A stretch of 64,000 nucleotides of DNA. Origin: Diphasiastrum complanatum. Taxonomy: Eukaryota; Streptophyta; Lycopodiopsida; Lycopodiales; Lycopodiaceae. Positions 21,268 through 33,335 of the stretch are shown here, in pieces. A program made the translations under genes and the position numbers. The notes below the pieces were generated by a model. It had not been told where the DNA came from. It made no database searches and was given only the letters and a program-made list of their open reading frames with translations. Where the stretch lies: contig CM055092.1 in assembly GCA_029204225.1 (NCBI GenBank), forward strand, positions 38,389,800-38,453,799. Direction: 5' to 3'. Positions within the stretch are counted from its first letter, which is position 1, and each line of letters opens with the position of its first letter.

Positions 21268-23687
21268 ATCACAAAGGATGAGCGCGCAATGGCAATCATT
21301 TTTTCGTCCATAAACGAAGAAATACTCATGCAGATTGAAGACTGTGAGAGCAGTCATGAAGCATGGGAAAGATTGAAACAGAAGTACGAAATGAGGACTA
21401 CCGCTTCGGTGATGCACCTACACAATCAGTTGCAAGGTATACGATGGAATGACAACCAGTTGGATCAGCACGTCAAAAGAACTAGAACGATCTTCGCTCA
21501 ACTTGCCCTTACATGCACTGCAAGAAGAAGGGACATTCTGCATATGAGTGTAGATTCAACCCAAAAATAAGAACAAGACTGAAAAGGCCAATGTTGTAGA
21601 GTCGTCGAAGGATGCAGATAAGAGCGATGAAGCCTTTACAATATTTGATGAGGCTTCAACAAGCTATGTAGAGTAAGACTACGATGTAGTCATCGACTCA
21701 GGAGCAACTTCACACATTACCTACAGCAAGAAAGTCTTGATCAGCTATAGAGAATCCAAAAACAGTCGGGACAAGCAAAACTGCCAGCAGCACTCTATGT
21801 ACCCTCACTATGAAGAGACCTACTATCAGTCTCGAAGATAGCAGATCTTGGAATTCGAGTCATGTTTGATGGCAATGTATGTCGGATGATCGAGGTAAGA
21901 ACAAACAAGCTGCTGACTATCGGGTCCAGAGAAGGTAACTTGTACCAAGCCAAGATTATCGGCAGTTCTGATAGCATACTAAATGCATCAGAAAATGAAA
22001 ATCAGCTCTGGCATAGAAGAATGTATCATCTGAACATGAGAAGCCTCTATGACACCAACTTCTATGAAACAGCATCGAAGTCCGTTTGTGCATGAGGGAA
22101 GAAAAGCCGAGGAAGTGCTTGAGCTCGTCCACTCAAATGTCTGCGGATCGATGAAAGTCAATTAGCTCTCAAGATCAAGTACTTCTTGACATTCATTGAT
22201 GACTATAGCTGGATGACAGATGACAACAATCTATTATTTAAAGAAAAGATCTGAAGTGTTTGACTCTTTCAAGAAGTTCATGGCATTCATAGAGAGACAC
22301 ACCTTGAAGAAAGTACAAATCATTAGGTCTGACAATGGAGATGAGTACAAGAGTAAGGATTTCTCAAACTTCTGCCAAGAACAAGGAATTCACTCTTGCA
22401 TACACACCAAAATATAATGGTGTCATAGAAAGAAGAAACAAAATGCTAGTCGAAGGAGCCAGATGCATGATGGCACAGGCTCAATTGCCGAGCCAATTTT
22501 GGACTGAGGCAATCGTTGCAACAGTACACCTGCAGAACATATTAACAACGATAGTGGTGGAAAACAAGACACCATATGCACGTGTGTTCGAATGTGCAAC
22601 ATACAAGCACATACCAAAAGAAAAACGAAGCAAACAATCATGGTCGGATACTTGAATGGATCACAGGTATACAAACTCTACAACCTAACCTCGAAGAAAG
22701 TTGTGTCGAGTAGAGATGTGAAATTCGATGAGTTCCCATCTCCTGGATTGAAGGAAGAAAAAGGCCATGAGATCTTCACAATGTTGCCAATTCAAGAGGG
22801 AGATCGAGGACATACATCAACAAAGAATGTTGGGCCCCGAACTCCAGAGCAAAAACCCGAAGATCAACCTGACGAAGAGGAAATGAACCAGCTATGAGAA
22901 GTAGGACCAAGATGGTCAACAAGACAAAGAAGACCTCCAGGTCAATACACTGACAATCTTCAATGGAACGAAGATGCACATGTCGAATACTATAGCTTTG
23001 CTAAAGAACCAACATCCTACCAAGAAGCTATCTAGAGTCTAGAGGGAGAATTCTGGAAGCTAGCAATGTCAGAGGAAATTGAATCAATGATGCAGTATGA
23101 GACACAGACATTGGATCCACTACCTGAAGATAAAAAGATCGTCGATTGCAAATGGATTTATAATAAAAAAATCAAATCAGATAGCATTGTCGCGGACGCT
23201 ACCAGGCCAGACTTGTCGCCACGGGCAAGTATGATTGATTAGGAGCATGGATGGGACTTATGTGGAAGAGTTATATATTGGCTTTCCAAAAAGCAAGATA
23301 CTATCTCTCTTTCATCAATAGAATCCTAGTACAAAGCTATGACAAGAACAACAAAGGAGATCATATGGCTCAGAAGACTTTTGGAGGAGCTTCATGTGAT
23401 CAAGGCTATTGACATTCCATGCATTTATTGGGACAATCAAGTAGCCCAACAACTTGCCAACAATCCAATCTTCCATGCTCGAACCACGCACATCGAGATT
23501 TCACATCATTTTGTGAGGGAGAAGTGCAAGCAAAGGAGGTAAAGCTCATCCATGTTTCATCATCAGATTGTATCGCTGATATGCTCACCAATCCAGTGCC
23601 CAAGGTTTCATTTGTGAAGTTAAGATTAGAACTTGGGATTGTAGATAGATGCATGTTAGATATACCAAGCTAGATTTTGAGGAGGAG
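21268..23687 (+). pseudogene. Copia B2 gag-pol relic lacking the RT core
   Basis: In order: gag capsid piece (21289-21570, SHEAWERLKQKYEMR); protease start VIDSGATSHIT at about 21690; GAG-pre-integrase (21862-22095, NQLWHRRMYHLN); integrase (IRSDNGDEYKSKDF at about 22325; ERRNKMLVEGARCMM); chromodomain-like tail VVSSRDVKFDEF; RT entry IVDCKWIYNKKIKSD at about 23135. About 60 codons of scrambled sequence follow, then RNase H (about 23260-23550: WLSKKQDTISLSS; FHARTTHIEISHHFVREK). The RT catalytic palm including YVDD is missing. Many stops and frameshifts. The 3' LTR follows directly. Confidence 0.8.
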
Positions 23688-24533
23688 TGTGAAATTTTCA
23701 AAATCTTGATTGATCTAGGCCAAATCTTTGTACATATCATCATTACACATGTGTGGAGCCTATTCTCACTTGTGAAATAATTTCACATATCATTTAGATT
23801 AGTCATATAGGTTGTACATACCAAGTTTATTTGAGATCTAGTGCCTTAAATGGCCAAAATCTAGTTTTCTAGCTATATGCCACTTGGCATCATATTATTG
23901 GTAGAAAGTACTATACCATGAGATTAGGAGGGGTCTCCCATGTGTAGAGGACTTCTCACATGTGTGGAAATATCAGTAGCATGCGAGTTTGTAATTGTAG
24001 AAGATAGTATCTAAGTTCCTATAAGTTAGGAAAATAACCCAAAATCAAGGAGGTGACTTAAATCAAGGAAGTCATGGACCATGTGCCAATTTTGATGTGA
24101 TTGATGGATCCTTTGATGACTAGGCCTCTCACACGTGCCATATCAGCTGAGTTAACAACAACTCAAGGTCTCTCTTGTGTATATATAGAGCCTCATTTGG
24201 CCATAATGAACATGGAAGAGTATTCTTGGTTTTGGAGGCATATCTTGAGTAATTTCAATGCTAGTCTTGTGATTTTTTGATTCTATTGCTTTCTAACTTG
24301 TAAGTACTTTCTTCTCTATTGGCAGGCCATACAGGGATAGGTTTTCACATGTGTGAAACCCTTTTGCCATAGTTTTGATCATTGTAGATTGTTCTTAAGA
24401 TTTGTTGATGAAAAATTGATCTAATGAGCTCTAATCTTGTGTAGATTGGTAGATCAATTGAATCTAACACCCAATCACTCTTGTGGATCTGATTTGGATC
24501 CATTCTTGGTCATTTATTCTTTGGAAATTCACA
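23688..24533 (+). mobile_element. Copia B2 3' LTR
   Basis: A purine tract (gaggaggag) precedes TGTGAAATTT; the LTR ends AAATTCACA. At 846 bases it is homologous throughout to the inverted B1 LTR (833 bases), with a conserved TATATATA box near 24180. Host or other DNA follows. No 5' LTR of this element is in the window. Confidence 0.8.
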
Positions 24534-24635
24534 AGTTTCACCTAACCTCTCAATGGCTACTTGTTGCGACATGGATGACAATTGAGAATATGTGCTAGGG
24601 TCTTCAATTATAGTTCATTTGAGAGAGAGAGAGAG

Positions 24636-24731
<96 letters not shown>

Positions 24732-25114
24732 ATTAACATCAAAAGTACATTAAAGTTGCACGAAATTGTAGCCAAATCTTTATTAGCTAACAATGTCTTA
24801 AAAACAAAAACAATTTTGTGCATACATATAAGCTGAATAATCTAGCTACCTTTTATTGGCCCTCTTATCAACATCGTCTCACTAGCTATGCTTACTTGAA
24901 TAGGCTATTCTTTTTGCTGCCTCAAACAACAGATTTTAAAACCTTGTTAATCATAGCTAGGACTCTCAATTTGGAATTGCACATGCACTATGCCAACCAT
25001 TGAATTTATTTATGCCATTAAAGTGGAATGGTATCTACATTAGAGTCTCCTCACTTATTTAATGGATTTGTCTAAGGCATTATGTGCATGCAATATTCTT
25101 TTTCAAGGAAAGAA
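24534..25114. other. Spacer between copia LTR and desaturase 3' end
   Basis: It contains a (GA)n array and AT-rich sequence with no coding signal. The last 100 bases are the presumed 3' UTR and polyadenylation region of the desaturase (minus strand); an AATAAG hexamer lies near 25058. Confidence 0.5.
24621..24730. repeat. (GA)n microsatellite
   Basis: About 54 GA units with one TAG interruption near the left end. It accounts for the Arg-Glu open frame seen there. Confidence 0.9.
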
Positions 25115-28100
25115 TTAACCAACAAGTCTAAGTTCCACCGGTCCACCTATATTTTTCAAATATTGAACGTGGCTTTTGATAGCAGCCCAAATCTGCAGAC
25201 AAAAATCATAGTTACCAAACAATGCAATTTTTGTTTTCTAGTCTAAACGAAATCATTGATATGATCACATGTTACCTAGGCGAAAGTAGACTTTGTCCTC
25301 ATATTTGATTGAGCAACTATCATAACTATGGAAACTCTTGATTCTACTTGGAAATCAAACATACAGAAGCATGACGCTTGTAGGGTACATTGAACTCCTT
25401 GCAAGTAGCCTCCACTATGGGTGAAATACTTGTGTAGTGCACATGACACACTCCTGGAAATAGGTGATGCTCGATCTGAAATATAAAAAGATGAGCATAA
25501 ATTTGAGTTTGAATATTTTTGCAGATATTATCTAAAAAAACATAACTTGATAAACTTGTAGACATCACCAACTAAACAAATTTGCAACTTAAAGAAAGCA
25601 AAACATTTCTACAAGCATGTAGACATATATATGTCTTTCTCAATGTGATAATTCATCCTCTATAGATATGGTTGATAATTTGTTCCTGCTTGAAAATATT
25701 ATAGTTTTCTAGAAAGTGCTAACATTACATAGTTTATGAGATTATGGAACATCACATAAAAAATTTACACAAAAATGAGATTAGCAAGTTAGTGAATTTC
25801 ATAGAAGTACCTGCAAATTCAATCCCCCACTTAAATGGTTCCACAAGAGAGACTCTGTTGAGAAGTTTACTGAGGCATGAACCTGAAATATTAACAACTC
25901 AAGAAAGTTAGACAAAAACTTGTACCTCTAATTTGGCTACTATAAAGATATAGAAATCTACTAATAATAAATATGAACCATTATTAGGTATACCATGTTA
26001 CATGCTTGGGCTTGCTAAATATAAGGATCTAGAAGATTAATATGGTAAGCTTGCTCCATTACCATTAGCAAAAAAGATTCTATGGGACCTCCCAAAAATC
26101 CAATTCTGATAGACATACATACCAGAGTTAATACGTGCTATTTTTCAAATTTGTCAAAATGTTTTCTCTTTAAGTTTGGTATTGATACAACTTTATCAGT
26201 TGTAAATAAATAAAAGCAGGAAGTGAGATATTAAACATTGTATGACCTTTATTTAAAAAGTGGATGCCTTCACAAAATTTTTGTTCTCAGAGAATGGAAC
26301 ATGGCTTATAATTAGTTTGAATATTATCTAATTCTTAGCAATGAAAGAACCATAATAAACATGTACTCCAAAAAGCAACTATCAATAACAACATCGATGG
26401 TAATGACAGTGTACAAAATTTATTAGCCTATAATTGAATAAGTATAAAATAGCAACATGTTGTAAGATAACAAGGAAGGTGAGGAGAACTACCTGCATTG
26501 CTGCCCAACCATGAGGAACTGTAGGGATTCCAGTACTGAGATCTACTACTGGAAAAGTTGCCTCATTTACAATGTGAGAAACCTCAAAAAATATTGCCAT
26601 ATACCATCCAGCTACAAGCTGTATAAACATGTCAATAAAATATTTCATGAGAGAAAGTTTAAGAAGTAGATTGAGTTATTTACCATGAAAACAATCACAA
26701 TTCTTGCATTATGAAAAAACAAACCTCTGATATAAGATAGAGTCTCAAAAAATATGACCAATTATAAGAACCGAAGAGTAGTGGGAGGGCCACCATATAT
26801 AAAACATAGAAAGTTTTTGCAAACCAAAATTGTTTGACCTCTTTTGGTGTCATTTTTGCAATAGGTAACCTGTCATAAAAAACAACATCCTCAATGCTTG
26901 GACAACTTTCTATCTACTCAAATTTTTATTTAGCTTGTTTCATGACTACTACTTTGAGATTTCAATTGTAAAACACTATGTTCTTCGAAAGCAATGATTT
27001 AGCTAAATTGGTTAGTCTCAAAAGAATTTGTTCTTAGAAAAAGAACAAAAATTTACAAACATAAGAGAAAAGGAACTCTATTGGTACACCACTTCACATT
27101 AACAATACAATTTCTCAACATAGTAATTGTAGTGGCCATTTTATTGTCTTTCTAGTTGAATAAAAGTTGATGCAAATACCATAGCATCGTCAATGATAGA
27201 GATTGTTAGTTTAAAGAATCTCTTATTTATTTTGCTTTTTAGATACTAAGTCAAATATTGACAAGAATATTTTGAAAAATGGAAAATGAAATGTACTCAC
27301 TTTCCAATGTGTCCATATATCAAGGCTTCAAAGTCATCCATCCATATTGCCTTCAACACTACTAAACCATAGATAGGCCACAAGTATATATACTGAAGAA
27401 TAACATGCAATATATTAGCATACAATCTAAACACTTGCATTCTAACCTACTGAATTTAATTTGAAACACAAATTGATTCCTTGGAAGTTACTTAATTTTT
27501 CTATGTACTTGAATTTGGCATGACACAATTTGCTGCTCTACTTGACTAAAAGGAACCTGGTAGGAATGCACAGATAGTCTTTTGTGGTCTCGATGCACAC
27601 GTCTCAAATCAACATCATTTGTTTCTGCAAAAGATGGAGTAATTGACCATTATTCTCATATATCTCAAAGATTCATGGAATCACAAATACGAAAGGGTTC
27701 TTTCTTTCTTACTTGTCAATTAAAAACATATGGTAAGGTTCAAAGAGATTGAAATCAATCAATTCTCAAGAACTTACTGATATCTGTATCATATATGTTG
27801 ATATTTGTAAAAGGATGATGAGCAGCGACGTGATGTTGCTTCCATATAAAGCTACAAGTATGAGAAGCAATGCCAGTTAGAAGTATTCTAATAGAAAAAT
27901 TGATATCATCTTCTTTATTATATGAAGAAAGTCGTGGAAAGTAGCATACCTACTAGCTCCGATTAGATCTAATCCCATTCCCATGAGAAAGCCTAGTGTA
28001 GGCCAACTAGAATATGATCCTGTATTTCAGTATCCATAAAGTTAGTAGTGGTAGTCATTAAAGTAGCCTTATTAATTATGTAATGAACACATTAAAAAAA

Positions 28101-29915
28101 TATCATAAAAATGCAATTTAGCAAGAAATCTTGATAAAGATAACACCAATAGTCAGGTATTCTAATATTTTCTCAAACAAATAAGCTCTTTGAGTCTATG
28201 CTCACTTGGAAAACATTCAAATAAAAAGAAAATGGAAGTCGAAGTGTGTAAGTTAACTTAAGCCCAAATCTTACTTACCGTGATTGGCATCATGTGTGAT
28301 AGACATGGCAATTTCAGCCATTACGAATCCGAATGCCACTGCGTACATTGTAGACACTATATGGTTGTGGCTTTGATAAAATGTCAAGTAGTAAAGAAGT
28401 AAATATGAGGCCAACAGCAAAGTTGACTTCATAAACATTTGGGGATGAACTCTTGGATTGATCTGTCAAAAGAAGATAGATGCTGCTTTGAAACATTGGT
28501 TGGTTTTTATTTCGAATTAAATTTTAAAAAAAAAATGACATCGTTCATTATGAATTGTAGATCCTTCAGAGCTGAGACAGTGGCAATGAAAATTTATAAA
28601 TGTCATAAACAACTTTGTGATAAAGTATGATGGTGGTACTTCAAAGTGACTATCATTCAAATTACGATAAGCTCCTTGATTTTATGTTCACTAGAACTCA
28701 AAAGACTACTTCACCTTTTTTTGACGAAAGTATGCCTCAACACGCTCCTTTACAGTTATGTAGAAGGGTTCATTAACAGAGTCAAGATACTCGACATTAT
28801 GGAGTTTCAATTCATAGTCGGTTGGAAGTTTTTGTACTTCGCCAATGCAGTATTTGTCCAACAATTTCCTGCAGTGAATAGGTATATCTTAGTGTTCTAA
28901 AACTAGCATGTTCGATATAAGCATGAAAGATTATCAATATGTCACTTAATTACAAATAGAAAGTGTTGGTGAGAATAACGAAGCTCAGTGAAATCTCCTA
29001 AGACTGAATTCCAAGCAATGAAGACTTCTATCATGAATCATTCTTGATTACATGAGAACTACCGGCATTTTTGGAAAGTCTACCATAATTTGGTAACTCC
29101 AAGCGGTGTTGAAAATCTTGGACGTATACGGTGATACCCGTGATCTCACGTACTACGTCCAATCATACTTGCTAAAAGTAGTAATAGCACGGTTAGCAAG
29201 TATAACATGTGGAGGTGGTGATGCATGAATGTACCAGACGTAAAGCGGATGATAGGAGTTGAACATATAAGTGCAGTCATGTCCAGCCCGCACGTAAATA
29301 AGACTCCCTCCCGGATGTTTTGGTATCCTGCAACAGTGCACTCAGAATTGACATTGTTTCTTTTTCCTTGGATGAAATGAGATTGAATCATTGATGGTTA
29401 TTTTCTTATCATTCAAGAATTCAGAATGTTGCATATAATTGCGAAATTAATTAGCACGCTGACTTTGAATCCAAACTATTGGTGTACAAACAATAGCATC
29501 ACTTTACTGTTCGAGAAAGCCAACAAGTTTTTGGAATGAAATCGCAACTTTTGCACTCTATTGTTCATGAAAGCCAACCAATTTTGAGAATGAGATGTCG
29601 ACCTGCGCGAAGTATCTGCTGGAAAAACTTTTGAGAGGATAAAAGAAAAATTCACATGTATTATCAGACGTGATAAACTTTTTCTCTTTAGGATAACTGA
29701 TGTGGACGCTACATTGGTTGTTTGGAGAAACAATAACGTCAACAGAGGGACATGGAAATGTACCATTTTGTCACATCGTAAACCTTTCCAGCAATCACCA
29801 ACCAGCAATCTTCTGGAGTACTATGTGCCATCACTTCCTTACGAGTGTATTTTTTACCCGATATCGCAGAATCGGAACCATGTTTCGAATCTGCAACCGC
29901 TCCATCAACTGCCAT
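25115..29915 (-). CDS. Cytochrome b5-fused front-end fatty acid desaturase
   Basis: Thirteen exons: 29915-29764, 29327-29235, 28868-28715, 28462-28279, 28019-27950, 27851-27778, 27624-27557, 27392-27301, 26869-26725, 26618-26493, 25882-25811, 25475-25365, 25192-25115. They sum to 1419 bases (472 codons plus TAA); every intron is GT-AG and all phases fit. Residues 20-85 form a cytochrome b5 domain (KYT..EV start, HPGG at 55-58, second heme His 77). The membrane desaturase domain has His boxes HDANH (190-194), HVAAHH (225-230) and QIEHH (410-414); the Q in the third box marks front-end desaturases. Length matches the family (about 450-520). Such ER enzymes insert a double bond between an existing one and the carboxyl end, using electrons from their own b5 domain. 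HDANHG and the HHPFTN..IYDTDI context suggest a delta-5-type acyl desaturase (arachidonate/EPA route), but regiospecificity cannot be read from sequence. Start chosen at the ATG in TCAAAATGGC. I see no inactivating change. Confidence 0.93.
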
Positions 29916-31310
29916 TTTGACCTTCCTTCCCTCAGCTAGCGGATTCTAAGTTTATAGTTGTTGGCAACTGCACTTTGAAGCATCAGAAGAGAACGAAATA
30001 GTCTTAGATCCTGGAAACGTTCAACGTATAGGAAAAGCCTTGATAGAATGAACTATGTATTCAATTTCAAAGACACCACGCCATTTGTTCTGGATCAGTC
30101 ACATCGTTACTTGATAACAGGCTTTACAAAACGTACAAAAATAGACATCCGGAATAATCATTTCAAAAGTTAGATGCACTGGACAATGAAATGGCAAGTA
30201 TGCTCTGTAAATGTGAAACGGTATTGAAGTACAAATAGTGCAAAGAGTTATTAAATTTAGAAAACATTCAGATAGTTCGAGCCCTTACAAACCTAAGCAC
30301 CAAAGCAACAGGCAAGAGATGGTGGACAATTCATCGAAATCTTATTTGCTAGCTCGGGCTAGCCAGTTAGAGTGAGAGATCAAGCTATCAACAAAAGATC
30401 TCCCTTGATGGGCACAAGCTTACTGACGCCTTATGTACTCGCAGCATTCTAAAAATATTAGTGACAAAAAGAGCATCAGGTTGCCTCATGTGCGATGCGA
30501 TGATGCCTGCGTGCCTTTAGGCTGCGAATGTGTTGCACCTGTCATTGTAATTTGAAGACCAGGTCATATTTACATAATAGCTATAGATAGATTGTTCCTT
30601 TCCACGGTAAAAAGCACGAATTACTTAACTGCATCCAATATGTGAACCCACATTCAAAGACGTGCTCGAATTTACACTGACACCAGCCTTTGGATCTGGC
30701 TACAATTAAGCATGTACATTGTAGATCCTTCCAATTAAACCATAGCTAGCATGATCAGTATTTTTTGTTCTTTAAGATTAGAAATGGTCAGAGTAAGTAC
30801 GTATGGCAGCTCTCATTTACTGGTTGTTATAGGAGCTGTAACCATCATTTAGCAAAGTCTAATCACTCCTGTTTCATCAGGTCCCGCGTGGCAACACTTC
30901 AGCCTGTCGACATGCAATGCAATCTATGATCAGTAGTAGTTTTAATATTTGTTCGAAAATATCGCTTGCATTGCTCAGAAAAGTCGACAAAATCTTCAAT
31001 CGAATAGAACCTTCCGCAAAAGGAAAATTTGGAAATTGTTAAAAATAGGTTTTTTGTTTTATGTAGGAATAAATATGTGTAGTATATGTTTACAAGGTGA
31101 TGGCTACGTGAAGTAGGCATGAAGTACGCCGTAGTATGCCTACGTGCATGGGTTGTCCACCTCTCCACAATTTCCTAGTCTAGTTGTGAAATGAAACTCC
31201 GCCCTCCCCAACACCTTGTTCTAATCATCATATCATGAGAGTATATGTATATATTGGGTCTCCCCACATATTTGCTCATTGCACATGAGAGAGAGAGAGA
31301 GAGAGAGTAT
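29916..31310. other. Upstream region of the desaturase; no gene seen
   Basis: AT-rich, no domain in any frame. It should include the 5' UTR and promoter of the desaturase. A TATAAA at 29949-29954 (minus) is only about 35 bases before the ATG, probably too close to be the core promoter. A short (GA)n run lies at 31287-31307. The minus frame 30899-31168 has no recognisable features. Confidence 0.4.
31287..31307. repeat. (GA)n microsatellite
   Basis: About 10 GA units at the border with the CACTA relic. Confidence 0.7.
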
Positions 31311-31690
31311 GCAACTTACCCTTCATGTAATCCATAATCTTCTCTTGAGCGTGGAAGCTGGGCAAGAGTAGCACAATTGCGTGAGACACATCCTTTCTAA
31401 CCATGGCATTGTATCCACGATAGTTTACTTTGAACCATTTCACATCAAAGATCAAGGATTTTTCGTTACTTTCACAGTCAACCTCGTAAATATGTTGAAG
31501 TGTGCCGACATAGTCTGGGTCACCTGAAATGAAGTTTGTGTCGTTTGCACTACTATTGACTCTCTTGTTGAAAGTTTGCCATTATGCCACAATCAAATGT
31601 GCATCTTTTGGCGTCAATCTTCTCAACACGAAAGTGATATCCATAGGCCCACATGGCATTGTATGTTTTGTACTAGCACAACATACCATG
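31311..31690 (-). pseudogene. CACTA transposon C-terminal domain (DUF4216-like)
   Basis: The minus strand reads NAMWAYGYHFRVEKID, then FDCGIMANFQQES, two in-frame stops, and DPDYVGTLQHIYEVDC with LIFDVKWFKVN. The order and spacing match the DUF4216 region of plant CACTA (En/Spm) transposase proteins ('NGYRF', 'GV', 'YYG...I.EL.Y', 'LF.C.WF'). It follows the DUF4218 piece to its right in the proper order. Stops and a frameshift make it non-functional. Confidence 0.6.
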
Positions 31691-32159
31691 AACATTTAGC
31701 ACAAAATATCTTGAACATTTTAGGGTTTATAAACAACTTCATATCAATCCTTTCAAATTAAAACATTACTGACCTGCCATTAACAATTGCAAGCGAATTC
31801 TCACTCTTCTTATGTCACGTGTTCACCATTTTTTGTTGCTTTTTCGAGAGCATCAAGAACCCATTCACATGTGCATCAAGAAGGTAATTGTTCTAATGGT
31901 TTGTCATTCTCATGCGATTGGTGAGTCACCATCATGTTCCTTTTTCTATAATAGTACTTTTGTTTTCTGCATCTCAAAGCCACTCTTCTATCCTTTTTGG
32001 ATTCTTCGTACTTTGAAATCCACTTGTCCATGTTTTCACAATTATATAAAATGAACATTCCAATTTTTTTTGCATAATAGTGCTAACATTGTTCTTACGA
32101 TGCCTTTTCCTTGTGGTAATTCACCTTTAACATGTTCGTCATCTTTATCACACCATGAC
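31691..32159 (-). pseudogene. Linker between CACTA domains
   Basis: Frame 32058-31876 (MDKWISKYEESKKDRR) is basic and coding-like, as expected between DUF4218 and DUF4216; the remainder is decayed. Confidence 0.35.
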
Positions 32160-32660
32160 CTTGGTGCGCTAGTGTGTATTTGCGAGATATATTTTTTGAT
32201 GTAAAACAATGATTCTTGAATGTTCAAGCCAACCTTCTGTGATACTACCTTCTGACCTTGTCTTTTGTCTCACAAACACTTTCAAAACTTTCATAAAATG
32301 CTCAAGGTAGAACATCCATCTAGTGTGCACAGGGCCAAGGCCAACAATGGAAATTTCTTCAATCAAATGCACGAGAAGATGAACTTGTATATCCATAAAA
32401 GAAATTGGAAAATCTCTTTCCAGCAAGCACATTGTTTCAATCATTTTTTGTTTTTTCTAATGCAACTCACTCCATTTGATAGGTGTTCCACCTACAAAAT
32501 AAACATCACACAAAATCAATTACAAGTAAAGTATAACATTTGGTTTATATTGTCATTTTTTTTAATGTCCCTAGTCACAAATAAACTTTTTAATTACCTG
32601 ACCATCAATGCTGATTTGTACAAAGTACTTCGCAAATTGTCTCCTAAATAGCCTCGAATA
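32160..32660 (-). pseudogene. CACTA transposon DUF4218-like domain
   Basis: The frame 32444-32169 reads MCLLERDFPISFMDIQVHL, then LVHLIEEISIVGLGPVHTRW, MFYLEHFMKVLK and EGSITEGWL. It matches the well-known DUF4218 signature (LE..FPPSFFD...HL.VHL..E....GPV..RWMYP.ER....LK..V.N...PEGSI.E). Upstream to about 32650 an LRRQFAKYFVQ stretch fits the same protein. It is truncated upstream: the tnp2 catalytic domain is not present on this strand. Confidence 0.75.
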
Positions 32661-33050
32661 GCAATTAGAAAAATGAATTATATGGATGGAGGACTTCTCA
32701 ATGTTCCAAGAGTTGGAGACTTCAATGTTGAATGGCACTTAGCAGGTAATTTGAAAACATTGAAATGTATGTATAATGTCTCTCACGGTGCTACATCAAA
32801 ACACCCTTGCTTAAATTGTCATGAAATGAAGATGAAGAAGATGGAGGTGGACATACAGTTAAATTTACACAAGCTGGTTTGCATACATTCCACTTGTAAA
32901 TGACTTTGAGGCAAGGATGTGGGATGTCACACATGCCAAAAGCATAGGATTTATTCTAGGTCAAATCAATAACCTAGCTTTGAAATGGTACCTTCGGAAT
33001 GTGGCCAAAGAGTGCATAGATAAGGTAGAGAAAAAAAGGAGCTTAAAATA
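32661..33050 (+). pseudogene. Transposase catalytic-domain fragment on the opposite strand
   Basis: The plus frame reads EWHLAGNLKTLKCMYNVSHG, ATSKHPCLNC, and after one break FEARMWDVTHAKSIGFILGQ. The 'D.KTL....G..GA.SK.PC.(W/Y)C' pattern is that of tnp2-like CACTA transposases, or of a related plant transposase. It faces away from the DUF4218/4216 pieces, so either an inversion split one element or two elements abut. Confidence 0.5.
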
Positions 33051-33335
33051 GCAAATTTTTCATTATTTTTTCCTAAATAGGGTGGATCAAGTGGATCTTT
33101 AGGTTAGATGTTAGGGCTAGTTTGTGAAGAATACATAGAAGCCCTAATATTCTCATATTCGAGCTCTACATGTATAAATATGTGATTGGATTTCCATCCA
33201 ATTATGAGCAAACTCAAGATTTGAGTCTATGATGTGATTGATGAATGCTATTGGCATATGATTTTTTATGATCATTGAATGAGTTTGGAGTTTCAGGTAT
33301 AGTACACAGGCAGCAACAGGCCATACATTCACACA
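33051..33335. other. No gene; LTR-like fragment
   Basis: AT-rich with a TATAAATA word and a CACATGTG palindrome like those in copia LTRs here. It joins the RT stump of copia C2. I cannot align it to a named LTR. Confidence 0.3.

Noticed and set aside
24582-24836. Arg-Glu (plus) and Ser-Leu (minus) frames
   Set aside because: Both are translations of the (GA)n array.
29949-29954. TATAAA as the desaturase core promoter
   Set aside because: Only about 35 bases before the ATG, leaving almost no 5' UTR; not usable without transcript data.
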